A stretch of 44,701 bases of DNA. Origin: Lachnoclostridium sp. UBA903. GTDB lineage: Bacteria; Bacillota; Clostridia; Lachnospirales; Lachnospiraceae. The translations under genes and the position numbers were made by a program. Positions within the stretch are counted from its first letter, which is position 1, and every line of letters begins with the position of its first letter. The stretch lies in the NCBI GenBank assembly GCA_002294045.1, contig DBEP01000104.1:25822-70522 (forward strand), in the 5' to 3' direction. The notes under the pieces were generated by a model that was given only the letters and a program-made list of their open reading frames with translations, searched no databases and was not told the origin of the DNA. Of the stretch, positions 32,363 to 41,767 are shown one piece after another.

Positions 32363-33615
32363 AGCTTTCCTCCTGCCAGTTTAAGTTTTTTGGCTATTTT
32401 GTAAATTATATCCTGTTTTCCAAAACCACCCGATTTTGATATAATCCACAGCCTTTGGTTCTTATAATTAATATAGGAAAGAACTGTCCCTGCTTCTATT
32501 TCACATACAGGATAGATTTCATTGCAGTTAATCTGGTTAAAAAATCCTAAAAGCGTATCTCCTCCAATGATCATCAGCGTATGGTTGCAATTAATATCCA
32601 GCAGTTTCTTTACGATTTCTCCCAAGGCTGAGGCTATACTGACTCTTACATCATGTAAAGATACGGGATTCTCATAATTTGCAATCGACATATCCGAAAC
32701 ACCGGTATCCATCATAACTACGGGATATCTCATGAACGTATTCTCCAAAGCTTCCACCCACAGTGCTCCCTCCCTTGATGACAGAAAGTCCTGCTCCAGC
32801 TGCTGTCCCGGTGCCAGTACTATTCTTCCGAATCCTTTTCTCTCCGCATACTCTATCTGGGCTTTTGATATGGGATTTAAACTTCCGCACATTACGAGCA
32901 AAGATTGGCTTGGCACCGGTACGCTGAAATTCCTTTTTTTAAATTTAAGAAGCTGAGGCAGAAACGATGCAAACCCGGCGCATCCGGCCATTATTTTCAG
33001 CTGATTGTTATTTTTTAAGAATTCTGCTATATTCTGAATATCATAGTCGGATTTTGCATCAAAAATACCTATAGTGGATGTGTCAAATTCTGTTTTATAC
33101 CTGTCCCTCTGACTGAAAAGTTCGATATTTGTTTTATCAGGATCAAACAAATCCCGGACATCGGATGAAATAACAGGTTCGAAGGGGTCCTTACCAAATA
33201 CGCTTTCCCGGATGGGCTGACCGTCAATGTAATGGAATCCCCGAATGGTTACGCGGTTCATTTGGGGATATGCCGGTATAAACGGCAGAAATTTCTCTTC
33301 ACTTGCATCCAATAAAGCCTTCAGTTCACTGCCTATATTCCCCCGCAGACCGGAATCCGTCTTCTTGTAAATATGGGATACTCCTGCCAAAACAGCACTC
33401 TTAGTCAGGTTATAAACTATTTTATATGCCTGTTCACCGGGCAGATGTCTTGTTTCGGCATTAATAACCAATACTTCCGTACCATTCTTGTCAAACAGAT
33501 ATTCCTCCGCATTTGAAGTAGTTATTATTTTAGTTTTTGCCCCATACTGTGCGAATTGAATTCCCGTATCCAGCGCACCGGTGAAATCATCCGAAATCAA
33601 TAAAAGCTTTATCAT
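32359..33615 (-). CDS. four-carbon acid sugar kinase family protein (DUF1537)
   Basis: 418 residues of the OtnK/DtnK family: N-terminal LLLISDDFTGALDTGIQFA with the catalytic DDxTGA, KKTDSGLRGNIGSE, then a C-terminal nucleotide domain with LLVMCGSLNPISKAQIEYA and LMIIGGDTLLGFF plus ISKSGGFG. Known members phosphorylate D-threonate, D-erythronate or related acid sugars with ATP; the product is what PdxA2 oxidises. It is the first gene of the operon with AGGAGTATGAGGGA before the ATG, transcribed away from the PrpR-type regulator at 33990. Confidence 0.93.
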   Translation of the reverse strand: MIKLLLISDDFTGALDTGIQFAQYGAKTKIITTSNAEEYLFDKNGTEVLVINAETRHLPGEQAYKIVYNLTKSAVLAGVSHIYKKTDSGLRGNIGSELKALLDASEEKFLPFIPAYPQMNRVTIRGFHYIDGQPIRESVFGKDPFEPVISSDVRDLFDPDKTNIELFSQRDRYKTEFDTSTIGIFDAKSDYDIQNIAEFLKNNNQLKIMAGCAGFASFLPQLLKFKKRNFSVPVPSQSLLVMCGSLNPISKAQIEYAERKGFGRIVLAPGQQLEQDFLSSREGALWVEALENTFMRYPVVMMDTGVSDMSIANYENPVSLHDVRVSIASALGEIVKKLLDINCNHTLMIIGGDTLLGFFNQINCNEIYPVCEIEAGTVLSYINYKNQRLWIISKSGGFGKQDIIYKIAKKLKLAGGKL

Positions 33616-33989
33616 TCCCTCATACTCCTGACTGTTTCATTTTAGAACACTCAAGTTTTATAGGATATTGTAAATGTTCTATAATATTTTCTTTGTATGT
33701 ATATATTAACAGGTGAATTTATTTTATTCAAGAGAATTTTAGTAGTTTTTTATCAATATGTGTTTTATTTTGTAACATTTTATTTTTTTATTGATTTATA
33801 TGTTCAATTATGATACTATATATAATAAAGAAATCAGGAATAACATCATCTGGATAATTTCATAAAATTGAAATAATAATTGAATTCCATCGTAAATCCG
33901 CACGTATTGAAATGAAAGATACAAAATCCAAGCACTCAAGTCCTTTTCATAAATTTTATTCTTGAATAATACGAAAGGAAATTATTATT
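33616..33989. promoter_or_regulatory. 374-bp divergent control region of the acid-sugar operon
   Basis: The region is very AT-rich. TAGAACA (33643-33649) and TGTTCTA (33675-33681) form an inverted repeat about 30 bp before the kinase start. CACTCAAGT occurs in the same orientation at 33648-33656 and 33933-33941, near each divergent start. I see no TGGCAC-N5-TTGC sigma-54 promoter on either strand, which fits the regulator lacking the sigma-54 contact loop. Confidence 0.45.
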
Positions 33990-35777
33990 ATGCAAAAAAT
34001 AAAAATTTTAGGAATCGCACCCTATGATGGGATTAAATCACTTATGCTTCAAATTGCCGAAAGACGGAATGACATAGAATTGACTGCATTTACGGGTGAT
34101 TTAAATGACGGACTTGCCATTGCACAAAAGTATGAAAACTCCGGCTATGATATTATCGTTTCCAGGGGCGGCACAGCCGAATTAATACGGCAGCACTGCA
34201 AAATCCCTGTTATTGATATTTCACTTAGTATTTACGATATTTTCAGATCTATTAAATTAGCGGAGAATTCCACAAACAAATATGTTGTAATCGGCTTTCC
34301 TGCCATTACGAAAAATGCCCACTTTATCTGTGATATGCTTAATTACAATATCAATATTTATACCATTCACAACGAATCGGAGGCTTCCGATATCCTTAGG
34401 AAACTGAGCCTGGAAGGGTATGGCATGGTGCTGTGTGACATGATTACAAGCTCTTTGGCACAAAAATTCGGTATGAATGCCATATTGATTACTTCCGGTT
34501 CCGAGAGTATCGAGGCAGCCTTTGACCTGTCCATCCAAATGTCGGAATCCATTAATAAAATTAAAAGTGAAGTTAATTTCTATAAAATGGTTCTGGAGAA
34601 TCATCCGCAGCCCTTTGTCGTATTTGACGAAAATTTTCAACAGATCTTTTATTCCGGATTGTCATCTGAGCCTTTACCCGTAATGGAAGAAATCCGGAAA
34701 CGGCTCCCCGTCGTTCTGAGCGAAGGGTATCAGAAATCATATTTCGAATATGCAGGGCTTCTTTATGTATTAATAGGCAATAAGCATGCGGACAGCAGCG
34801 CTACCTATATCATTTACTATATAAACCAGCGCAAAGTCCCATTGGCCCTTACAAAAAACGGAATCACCCATCTGAATAAGGATGAAGCTTATGATAAATT
34901 TTTTAACAGTTTTTACGGCATTACACACTCAACTCAGAAAAATCTTATGAGTATAGAACAATATGCAGAAAGCAGCTATCCTGTTATGATTATGGGTGAA
35001 AGCGGCACCGGAAAAGAACAGCTCGCAAGACTTCTTTATGCCAAAAGCAAGCTGCAGAACTGTCCTTTAACCATCATAGACTGCGCAAGAATCAACAATC
35101 GAAATTGGGACTTTTTAACGACCGATAACAATTCGCCTTTAAGCGATACAAAGACCACCATTTATATCCAAAACATGAACAGCCTGACTGACGCCCAGTT
35201 TTCAGAGCTTTGCAGCATTATTAAAGATTTAAATCTTCACCAAAGGAACCGTATTTTATTTACAAATTCTGTTGAAAGTGAAGATTCCATCCGGCGCTGC
35301 GAGAAAGTCATTAACAGTCTCTCCTGCCTTACCTTAAAGATTCCGCCCTTAAGAGAGCACAAAGAAGATATTCCAAATCTGGCAAGCCTTTACATCAGTG
35401 TGCTGAACATGCGTTTTGCGAAAGAAATTGTGGGAATCGAACCGGATGCGATGAAGCTGCTTCAGGAATACAACTGGCCGTTCAATTATGACCAGTTCAA
35501 ACGTATCCTGAACGAGCTTGTTACCTCTGCGACATCCTCTTATATTACCGCTTCTGCGGTTTCGGCTCTTCTATGCAGAGAGCTTTCCGATACGGTAATC
35601 AATGATAACGGTAAAATATACGTCAATCTGAATCAGACCTTAGAAGAAATCAATATAGACATCATAAAGATATTACTCAACCAGGCTAAAAATAATCAAA
35701 GCAAAGTTGCTAAAAATCTTGGCATCAGCCGGACAACCCTATGGCGTATGCTCCAGAAGATGGAGGCCGGTAATTAG
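33990..35777 (+). CDS. PrpR-type regulator with degenerate AAA+ domain and Fis-type HTH
   Basis: 595 residues. Residues 1-190 form a PrpR_N ligand domain (IIVSRGGTAELIRQHCKIPVID split at its strand, then VVIGFPAI), 195-290 look PAS-like, 310-500 resemble the sigma-54 AAA+ domain, and 560-593 form a Fis-type HTH (QSKVAKNLGISRTTLWRMLQ). Walker A GESGTGKE (336-343) is intact, but the GAFTGA loop segment is deleted and Walker B reads TTIYIQNMN instead of TLFLDE. PPLREHKEDIP is kept. It therefore probably regulates without sigma-54, as TyrR does. It is divergent from the kinase operon and presumably senses one of its substrates. Confidence 0.88.
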   Translation: MQKIKILGIAPYDGIKSLMLQIAERRNDIELTAFTGDLNDGLAIAQKYENSGYDIIVSRGGTAELIRQHCKIPVIDISLSIYDIFRSIKLAENSTNKYVVIGFPAITKNAHFICDMLNYNINIYTIHNESEASDILRKLSLEGYGMVLCDMITSSLAQKFGMNAILITSGSESIEAAFDLSIQMSESINKIKSEVNFYKMVLENHPQPFVVFDENFQQIFYSGLSSEPLPVMEEIRKRLPVVLSEGYQKSYFEYAGLLYVLIGNKHADSSATYIIYYINQRKVPLALTKNGITHLNKDEAYDKFFNSFYGITHSTQKNLMSIEQYAESSYPVMIMGESGTGKEQLARLLYAKSKLQNCPLTIIDCARINNRNWDFLTTDNNSPLSDTKTTIYIQNMNSLTDAQFSELCSIIKDLNLHQRNRILFTNSVESEDSIRRCEKVINSLSCLTLKIPPLREHKEDIPNLASLYISVLNMRFAKEIVGIEPDAMKLLQEYNWPFNYDQFKRILNELVTSATSSYITASAVSALLCRELSDTVINDNGKIYVNLNQTLEEINIDIIKILLNQAKNNQSKVAKNLGISRTTLWRMLQKMEAGN

Positions 35778-35778
35778 A

Positions 35779-35817
35779 AAAAGCTCTAATGCTGTAATCA
35801 TATGCATTAGAGCTTTT
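35779..35817 (+). terminator. terminator after the PrpR-type regulator
   Basis: AAAAGCTCTAATGC (35779-35792) pairs perfectly with GCATTAGAGCTTTT (35804-35817). It begins one base after the stop codon and can work in both directions. Confidence 0.88.
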
Positions 35818-36120
35818 CACTATTAGTTGCCGATACAGGTTCGGACAAAATCCTATTTTAAAAAATAATAAAGAAAAGTGTTCTATCCTCCTGCTTTATG
35901 TATACATAATTGTATAAATTTTTTTCACTTAATTCCATATGATATAAGTAAACCCAAAACATGTGTATAGGTTAAGGTTTTCTCTCTTTGATTTACAAAA
36001 GATACTATTTTATTATGCTTCGTACAATAGATTTCCGCTTCTTTTCTATCCATTCCATGATTCATAAATTAGAATTGAGAGCTATAACAAATAATTCTAA
36101 TTTTCTGCTCTTCTTCCTAT
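35818..36120. other. 303-bp intergenic region without a gene
   Basis: AT-rich DNA with no credible frame. TTAGAATT (36069-36076) and AATTCTAA (36093-36100) form a hairpin next to T-rich tracts and may terminate the minus-strand ATPase gene. Confidence 0.45.
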
Positions 36121-36978
36121 TTATAGAAATTCGTTCTCATGTCTTTTAAAAAAGTCATAGTATGTCCTTACATTTTCCAATTCCGTCCAACGCCGAATTG
36201 AAACAGGATTCTCATCAAGATTATAAATTCTTGCCCCCTTCATGGAAAGCAGAAACGGTGAGTGGGTTGAAATTATAAATTGGCATCTAAAAAATCTGGC
36301 TGACTCCTCAAGAAATCGCACTAATTCCATTTGCCGCTTTGGAGAAAGACTATTTTCCGGCTCATCCAGTAAATAAAGCCCATTTTCACCGATTTTTTCA
36401 GTAAAATAAAGAAAAGCACTCTCTCCATTGGAATACTCACGAACATTGTCCATCAATTCCGCGCGGACAAAACGTGACTGGGTTTTCCGTCTGGAGTTAT
36501 TCACCTTTTTCAGCTGTTCATAGTCATCCATTGATTTCATTTGGAATCGGGAATATTTTGCGTCCAGATATTCATCAAATAACTCTTCCCGCTTAAAGTC
36601 TATTCCTTCATTCAGGTTACGGATATTCAGCATATAATCAAATACGTCATCACTTGTGATAATTCTGCTGTTTTCCGTGATGTCCTCTTCTGTGTTCATG
36701 CCGCACAGTTTGACATAGTCAGGGAAAAAATTAGATTTATTATAGACAGAATCCCGGCGAATACCAGTCTTTTCAGCAATCACATTGAGAGCCGTAGATT
36801 TTCCCGAACCGTTCCCTCCATATAATATGGTAACCACATCAAAATCCAGCCTGTCAAGGTCCTGCTTCGACAATATTTTAAAAGGATAATATGAATCATA
36901 ACAGGTTCTTTTTATATCCATAAAAAAGTTAAATTCCCTGTCAGCATTCGGGAAGGTAAAGCTCTTTAAGTAAATCAT
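36121..36978 (-). CDS. AAA family ATPase (ABC/SMC-like, stand-alone)
   Basis: 285 residues with ABC-type ATPase motifs: Walker A YGGNGSGKST (53-62), signature-like YSNGES near 200, Walker B LYLLDEPENSLSP, and H-loop IISTHSPFLLS. There is no membrane or DNA-binding part. The closest group is the small OLD/RecF-like AAA_21 ATPases, often found alone or next to defence nucleases; here there is no nuclease partner, so a defence role is only a possibility. AGGAG lies before the ATG. Confidence 0.85.
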   Translation of the reverse strand: MIYLKSFTFPNADREFNFFMDIKRTCYDSYYPFKILSKQDLDRLDFDVVTILYGGNGSGKSTALNVIAEKTGIRRDSVYNKSNFFPDYVKLCGMNTEEDITENSRIITSDDVFDYMLNIRNLNEGIDFKREELFDEYLDAKYSRFQMKSMDDYEQLKKVNNSRRKTQSRFVRAELMDNVREYSNGESAFLYFTEKIGENGLYLLDEPENSLSPKRQMELVRFLEESARFFRCQFIISTHSPFLLSMKGARIYNLDENPVSIRRWTELENVRTYYDFFKRHENEFL

Positions 36979-37089
36979 CCTATTCTCCTAATTTTACTTC
37001 AGTTTTAACTGTAAAAAGATTGCTAATTATATAATTCTGCATATTGGAAGTTATTTATGTGCAGGTATACTCATTATGCTATAGGTTTC

Positions 37090-38124
37090 TTATTTTGTTG
37101 CGCTTTCCAAAAAAGTAATGGTCTTTTCCTTACAATTCAATTCCGTCATAATACCATATGGTATTATACCGATTGGCATAGCATGACCAAAATTTACATT
37201 ATAGAATATGGGCAAATCTATTAAATGTTCTTCGGCGGATATTACCTGAATAATTACTTTTTTATACTCATCATAATAAACTTCACCTTGAGGTTTTCCC
37301 ACAATTAATCCCTTTAAAACTTTTAAAATACCTTGAGCAGCCAAATTTCTAAATGTCCATTTAATAAAATCCGGGGATGGTTTATCCTCACTCGTCTCTA
37401 TAAAGAGGATTGCATCCTTCCACTCGTCTACGGATGGCCATATTTCTGTACCGATTGCCATCATGAAAACATCAATGCAGCCGCCAAGCAAATGCCCTTG
37501 CACGATACCATTTCCCTGTAAAATCTCATAGCCATGTACATCTTTAATTAATCTCTTAGTGATATTTATGTTCTTTTCTTCCCATAAAACCCAAGCATCT
37601 GACCATTCAGGGCTCGGTGACAATGTATACCGGGCAGAATCTTTAAATAATATATCCAGCACAGCCCATTTGGTATAGTCAAACATTTTAACATATTCAC
37701 CAAATTCACACATGACAGAGGGTCCATAAAAAGATACAAGACCGGCCTTATACGTCATAAAATGATTGATTGTACTATCAGAATACCCCATAAATATCTT
37801 TGGATTATTGCGAATAACATCATAATCGATATATGGCAATGTACGTATTGTATCATCACCACCGATTGCACAAAATATGGCGCAAATCGAGTTGTCTTCA
37901 AAAGCATCCATCAAATCTTTTGCACGAAGTTCCGGGTGATTGGCGATAAATTGACTGCCTTTTAATGTATGAGACATTGTCACAACCTGTAAGCCAAAGT
38001 CGTTTTCCAGCCTGTCTTTTGCAATGTAATATTTGTGAATCAACTCATCATCACCCAATCCGCCCCATGATAGGCTAACGACAGCAATTTTATCACCCTT
38101 GTTTAATCTCTTTGGTTTTATCAT
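37090..38124 (-). CDS. S66 family LD-carboxypeptidase / MccF-like peptidase
   Basis: 344 residues from the ATG at 38124, supported by GTGGAG six bases upstream; a GTG at 38136 is the alternative. S66 features: LNKGDKIAVVSLSW, AIGGDDTIRTLPYID, nucleophile Ser115 in MGYSDST, LLGGCIDVFMM, ILFIETSEDKPSP with the catalytic Glu, and His in FGHAMPIGI. Members cleave tetrapeptides of peptidoglycan or detoxify microcin C-like peptide-nucleotides; MccF-type proteins have this length. It acts in the cytoplasm and is a single gene. Confidence 0.92.
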   Translation of the reverse strand: MIKPKRLNKGDKIAVVSLSWGGLGDDELIHKYYIAKDRLENDFGLQVVTMSHTLKGSQFIANHPELRAKDLMDAFEDNSICAIFCAIGGDDTIRTLPYIDYDVIRNNPKIFMGYSDSTINHFMTYKAGLVSFYGPSVMCEFGEYVKMFDYTKWAVLDILFKDSARYTLSPSPEWSDAWVLWEEKNINITKRLIKDVHGYEILQGNGIVQGHLLGGCIDVFMMAIGTEIWPSVDEWKDAILFIETSEDKPSPDFIKWTFRNLAAQGILKVLKGLIVGKPQGEVYYDEYKKVIIQVISAEEHLIDLPIFYNVNFGHAMPIGIIPYGIMTELNCKEKTITFLESATK

Positions 38125-38595
38125 TTTATTCTCCACCGGGCATCATCTCCTCTGTACCATCAAATTTTTCATAACTATTTTTATTAAGCAGTGGTTCTTT
38201 CTTTCCATAATGCACGATTTTAATATTAACATCCTTATCTTAATATATTAATATTATTTTTTCAATTACGATTCTTGAATTAGCGGACGTGCCGGAACGG
38301 AAAAACCACTCCTTTATACAATCATAAACCCTTGTGCCGTCACAGTAAGGTGGCGGCCCCTCACGGACAGAAAACAGCGGCTTCGTATACATAAAAACCA
38401 CCTATTCAAAACCGCCAAAACCGTTGTAGTCCGAAAGATGAAGAAATACGGCGGCTTTGACTTTATTTCAAAAACCGCCGCTTGGCATAAAGTATCGTGC
38501 TACGCATACGAGTATTGTACCGCCTAAGCAACGGTTTTTCTTTGTGTCAAACGATTATTCATTCCGTTCGTATGACTATTTGATCATCGAAGTAG
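38125..38595. other. intergenic region with a degenerate-looking segment
   Basis: Between 38277 and 38526 the plus strand is open for 83 codons without a usable start, and the DNA is richer in GC and in ACCGCC/GGCGG words than its surroundings. I do not recognise the translation and treat it as debris or a structured region. The rest is AT-rich promoter-type DNA. Confidence 0.35.
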
Positions 38596-40194
38596 TTAAT
38601 CAGTTTTATATGTCTGTAAATCTCTTCTTTTGAATCCAATAAAACCGACCGTATACAGTACAAGAGAAAGCACAGACAAGACTAAAAATGTTTGGGCTGT
38701 CTGAGGTTGGGTCGGATAAACATGCCCTAGCGGTGTCAGCAAAAATGCCGTATCGGGAAGGATACCCATTTCCCATAATAGTTGGATGGCAATAAAAAGG
38801 CTGAACAAAGACCAACTTAGTGCAACGTTGATTTTGGGTAGCAGGCTAAACAATAATACCGCGATACCGGACATTGCCCAAATAGCCGATAGCTTATAAA
38901 GTGCCTTTGATAATATTGATAAAAATTCACCTGCGTCTCCCCCGGACATCGCACTGCCAACCGTAATTGCACATCCAATTACAGTCAGGAGAATAACCGG
39001 GCCAAGGACGGTAAACAGTACATGGGATGCCATCCAGCCGGTGCGCTTCATCGGCGTACTCAAGAGTGATTCGGCCCGTCCGTCGGCTTCTTCCGAGTGC
39101 ATTCTTCCTGCTGCCAGAATACCGTATGCAGCGACAAACAGGGTAAAAACAAATAACATAAGCGAAAGGAAAGCTTTTTCCGGCTCACCAAACATACCCA
39201 TCCAAGAGGCAAGTGTGGCCTGCTCCTGCAACATCTCTGAAACCAATGTATTAACGTTGCCTATGCCAAAAGAAAATATGCCCAGTACAATCGCCCAAGT
39301 GAACAACGACCCACAGTGCTGCCGCCAGCCTAACGCCCATTCGTTTCTAAATCCCGGCACGGCATCCCGGCGTCCCGTCCTGGGGTGGATCATACCCTCG
39401 CCAACATCCCTCTTGTTTACAAGCAGCAGCGCAACAGCAGCAAATAAAGCCGCCGAGAAAACGCCAACCAATAAAAAGCCCATATGATCGCCGTTAAATG
39501 GCCGAATGATAAAAAACCAGCGGAAAGGCGTAAAATAACTCGCCGGATTATTATCAGCACTCAGGTTGTTCAGAAAGGATATTGCATAAAAAACTCCCAA
39601 AACGCCTATAGCTATACCGCTTGCCATCCGTTTGGCGCTGTAAAGCTGAGATGTAATTGCACCCAGTGATGCAAACAGACAACCTCCAACGATAAACAGC
39701 AGAGATAACGAAAGCGCTCCCTCCGCCGGAAGGCCATAGGCCAGCATGGTCGCAAAGGTCAACAGCCCCATCAAAATATTGGTAGCCAAGCACAAAATGG
39801 CCGACGCGGCAAAGATCGCTTGCCTTCCTAACATGCCGGACATCAACATTTCAGCCCTGCTGCTTTCCTCTTCACCGCGGATGATTTTGGTCATCGCAAG
39901 GATATTGAATATCCCGATGACGATCAGCGAAACCGTTTTGATATTCCATGCAACCAGGCCGGGAATATCCTTGCTGAGGATAAATCCATGAATAGCGGCT
40001 ACAGCGGGATTCAAGATGCTTTCATCCACAAATGCGGCCAATTCCTGTTGTGTTGCAAACATGGGAATGTAACTGGAAACAGCAGACATCACGAGCATTG
40101 CAGGAGTAAGCAGCCAGAAAGCCCGCGTTATCCATCCATGCCGCAAATAAAATCGCAAGACATGACTGGTTCCCCGAAAATCCAGATTATCCAT
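38596..40194 (-). CDS. ABC exporter permease, 12-helix (TnrB-like)
   Basis: 532 residues with about twelve hydrophobic helices arranged as two six-helix halves, starting with a short cytoplasmic end (LRFYLRHGWITRAFWLL) and a soluble loop (NKRDVGEGMIHPRTGRRDAV). This matches the large permeases of polyketide-antibiotic exporters (TnrB/OleC5 type). RGEEESSRAEMLMSGMLGR and SEEADGRAESLLSTPMKRTG are the paired cytoplasmic coupling loops of each half. AAAGGAGGG precedes the ATG. It is the last gene in the TetR-ATPase-permease operon. Confidence 0.9.
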   Translation of the reverse strand: MDNLDFRGTSHVLRFYLRHGWITRAFWLLTPAMLVMSAVSSYIPMFATQQELAAFVDESILNPAVAAIHGFILSKDIPGLVAWNIKTVSLIVIGIFNILAMTKIIRGEEESSRAEMLMSGMLGRQAIFAASAILCLATNILMGLLTFATMLAYGLPAEGALSLSLLFIVGGCLFASLGAITSQLYSAKRMASGIAIGVLGVFYAISFLNNLSADNNPASYFTPFRWFFIIRPFNGDHMGFLLVGVFSAALFAAVALLLVNKRDVGEGMIHPRTGRRDAVPGFRNEWALGWRQHCGSLFTWAIVLGIFSFGIGNVNTLVSEMLQEQATLASWMGMFGEPEKAFLSLMLFVFTLFVAAYGILAAGRMHSEEADGRAESLLSTPMKRTGWMASHVLFTVLGPVILLTVIGCAITVGSAMSGGDAGEFLSILSKALYKLSAIWAMSGIAVLLFSLLPKINVALSWSLFSLFIAIQLLWEMGILPDTAFLLTPLGHVYPTQPQTAQTFLVLSVLSLVLYTVGFIGFKRRDLQTYKTD

Positions 40195-40208
40195 TTTTTA
40201 TCCCTCCT

Positions 40209-41093
40209 TTAAGCCGAATAGTGTTGCATGAACAGCTCTTCCAAGGTGGGTGGATTGCTGGTTAAGCTGCGAACACCAAAATTTGAAAGACAATGTAACG
40301 CCCCATCTATCGCATCTGGATCTGTGCTGAAACTGATCTTTCCATCCTTTATCTCTACATCATAGACTCCCTGAGTGTTTGCAAGATCGTTTGCCTGTAT
40401 GGGTTTCTTCGTTTCCACTGTAAAGCGGGTACGTGTAAGATGCCTCAGTTTCGCCATACTATTGCTCTCAACAATTTTTCCGGCTTTAATGATACTGATG
40501 CGGTCGCATAGTTTTTCTACTTCTGATAGGATATGGCTCGAAAGAAAGACAGTCTTTCCTTCCTTCTTCACCGCCATGATACAATCCTGGAATTGCAATT
40601 CCATCAATGGGTCAAGGCCCGAGGTCGGCTCATCCAAAATCAGTAATTCTACATCTGATATAAAGGCCGAAATAATAGCCACTTTTTGCCGATTCCCTTT
40701 GGAATAGGTTTTACACTTTTTTGTGGGATCAAGTTGAAAACGCTCCAACAACTCGGATTTCCTTTTTGTATCCAGTCTGCCGCGAAGCCTTGCCAATAGA
40801 TCAATCACTTCTCCACCGGTGAGCGTTGGCCATAGATTGACCTCACTCGGTATATAGGCAAGTCGTTTATGCAGCGAGGATGCATCCTTCCATACATCAC
40901 TGCCCAATATGGTTGCCTGCCCTCCGCTTCTTCGCAGAAGTCCAAGCAGGATGCGGATAGTTGTTGTTTTACCGGCACCGTTGGGGCCAATGAAGCCACA
41001 TACTTCACCTTTATGAACGCTCAAATCTACCCTGTTCAACGCACAAACAGTCCCATAGTTCTTTTTTAAGTCCCGAACTTCAATTACAGACAT
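40209..41093 (-). CDS. ABC exporter ATP-binding protein
   Basis: 294 residues: Walker A GPNGAGKTTT (36-45), signature YSKGNRQKV (variant of LSGGQ typical of this exporter group), Walker B LLILDEPTSGLDP, H-loop LSSHILSEVE and a C-terminal domain of about 80 residues. It partners the 12-helix permease 14 bp downstream. Its ATG directly follows the TetR stop (TAAATG), so translation is coupled. The substrate is probably a hydrophobic drug or peptide, as in relatives. Confidence 0.94.
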   Translation of the reverse strand: MSVIEVRDLKKNYGTVCALNRVDLSVHKGEVCGFIGPNGAGKTTTIRILLGLLRRSGGQATILGSDVWKDASSLHKRLAYIPSEVNLWPTLTGGEVIDLLARLRGRLDTKRKSELLERFQLDPTKKCKTYSKGNRQKVAIISAFISDVELLILDEPTSGLDPLMELQFQDCIMAVKKEGKTVFLSSHILSEVEKLCDRISIIKAGKIVESNSMAKLRHLTRTRFTVETKKPIQANDLANTQGVYDVEIKDGKISFSTDPDAIDGALHCLSNFGVRSLTSNPPTLEELFMQHYSA

Positions 41094-41726
41094 TTAAAAA
41101 ACCTCCTTGTAAAAACATTTTTTCATAATAGAAAAATAAGTGTTGCTTTCTTCTATAAGGGTTTCATAACTGATTTCCTCCATACGCTGGTGACTAACCT
41201 TCTGTTGCAGTGCATCTGCAAGACCGTTCAAAAACCAAATGATAAGATCGATCGCTTTGTCAGGAGCGATATCATCCCGGAATAGGCTCTTGTCTATCCC
41301 GGCGAACAATTTATCAAAGCTAATATGCCGCAAGTCTTTGTTTCTCTTATCAAGTTCGGGTTTAACATCATCAGAAACGGTATCAATGGCTACTTTAAAG
41401 AAATCAAACAGGGCCGGAGACTTGTGTAGCAGCTTAATCTTAACAAAAGCAATTTGTTGGCAACGTTTCAGCATATCTTTTTGCGTTAAATCAATTGCGT
41501 CAAAAAAATCGTTGAGAATCGTCGTAATAGTATAGTCGTACAACAATAAAAAGAGCTCGCGTTTGCTTCCTACATAATGGAACAATAAGCTTTTAGACAG
41601 CCCCGATTCCTTTGCAATGATATTGGTTGAAGCTTCATCATAGCCCTTCACAGAAAATTCTCTTAATGCTGCATTGATAAGTTGAGTCTTTCGCGGTTCT
41701 TCCAATCGTTCAAATTTAGTGTTCAT
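41094..41726 (-). CDS. TetR/AcrR family repressor of the ABC exporter
   Basis: 210 residues from the ATG at 41726 (GAGAGGTG upstream). HTH: TQLINAALREFSVKGYDEAS, TNIIAKESGLSKSLLFHYVG. The ligand domain ends MKKCFYKEVF. It is in the same subfamily as the TetR at 2100-2699. It is first in an operon with the ATPase and permease, with no gap to the ATPase gene, and is transcribed from the promoter at 41768-41796 that carries its likely operator. The inducer is probably an exported compound. Confidence 0.93.
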   Translation of the reverse strand: MNTKFERLEEPRKTQLINAALREFSVKGYDEASTNIIAKESGLSKSLLFHYVGSKRELFLLLYDYTITTILNDFFDAIDLTQKDMLKRCQQIAFVKIKLLHKSPALFDFFKVAIDTVSDDVKPELDKRNKDLRHISFDKLFAGIDKSLFRDDIAPDKAIDLIIWFLNGLADALQQKVSHQRMEEISYETLIEESNTYFSIMKKCFYKEVF

Positions 41727-41767
41727 ACACACCACCTCTCATATCTTGACCTAATAGATTCATAACC

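Noticed and set aside
33616..33989. Sigma-54 (-24/-12) promoter expected for a PrpR-type regulator
   Set aside because: No TGGCAC-N5-TTGC match on either strand, and the regulator lacks GAFTGA.
38277..38526. 83-codon open plus-strand stretch between the S66 peptidase and ABC genes
   Set aside because: No usable start or ribosome site and no recognisable motif; kept only as a description of the intergenic region.
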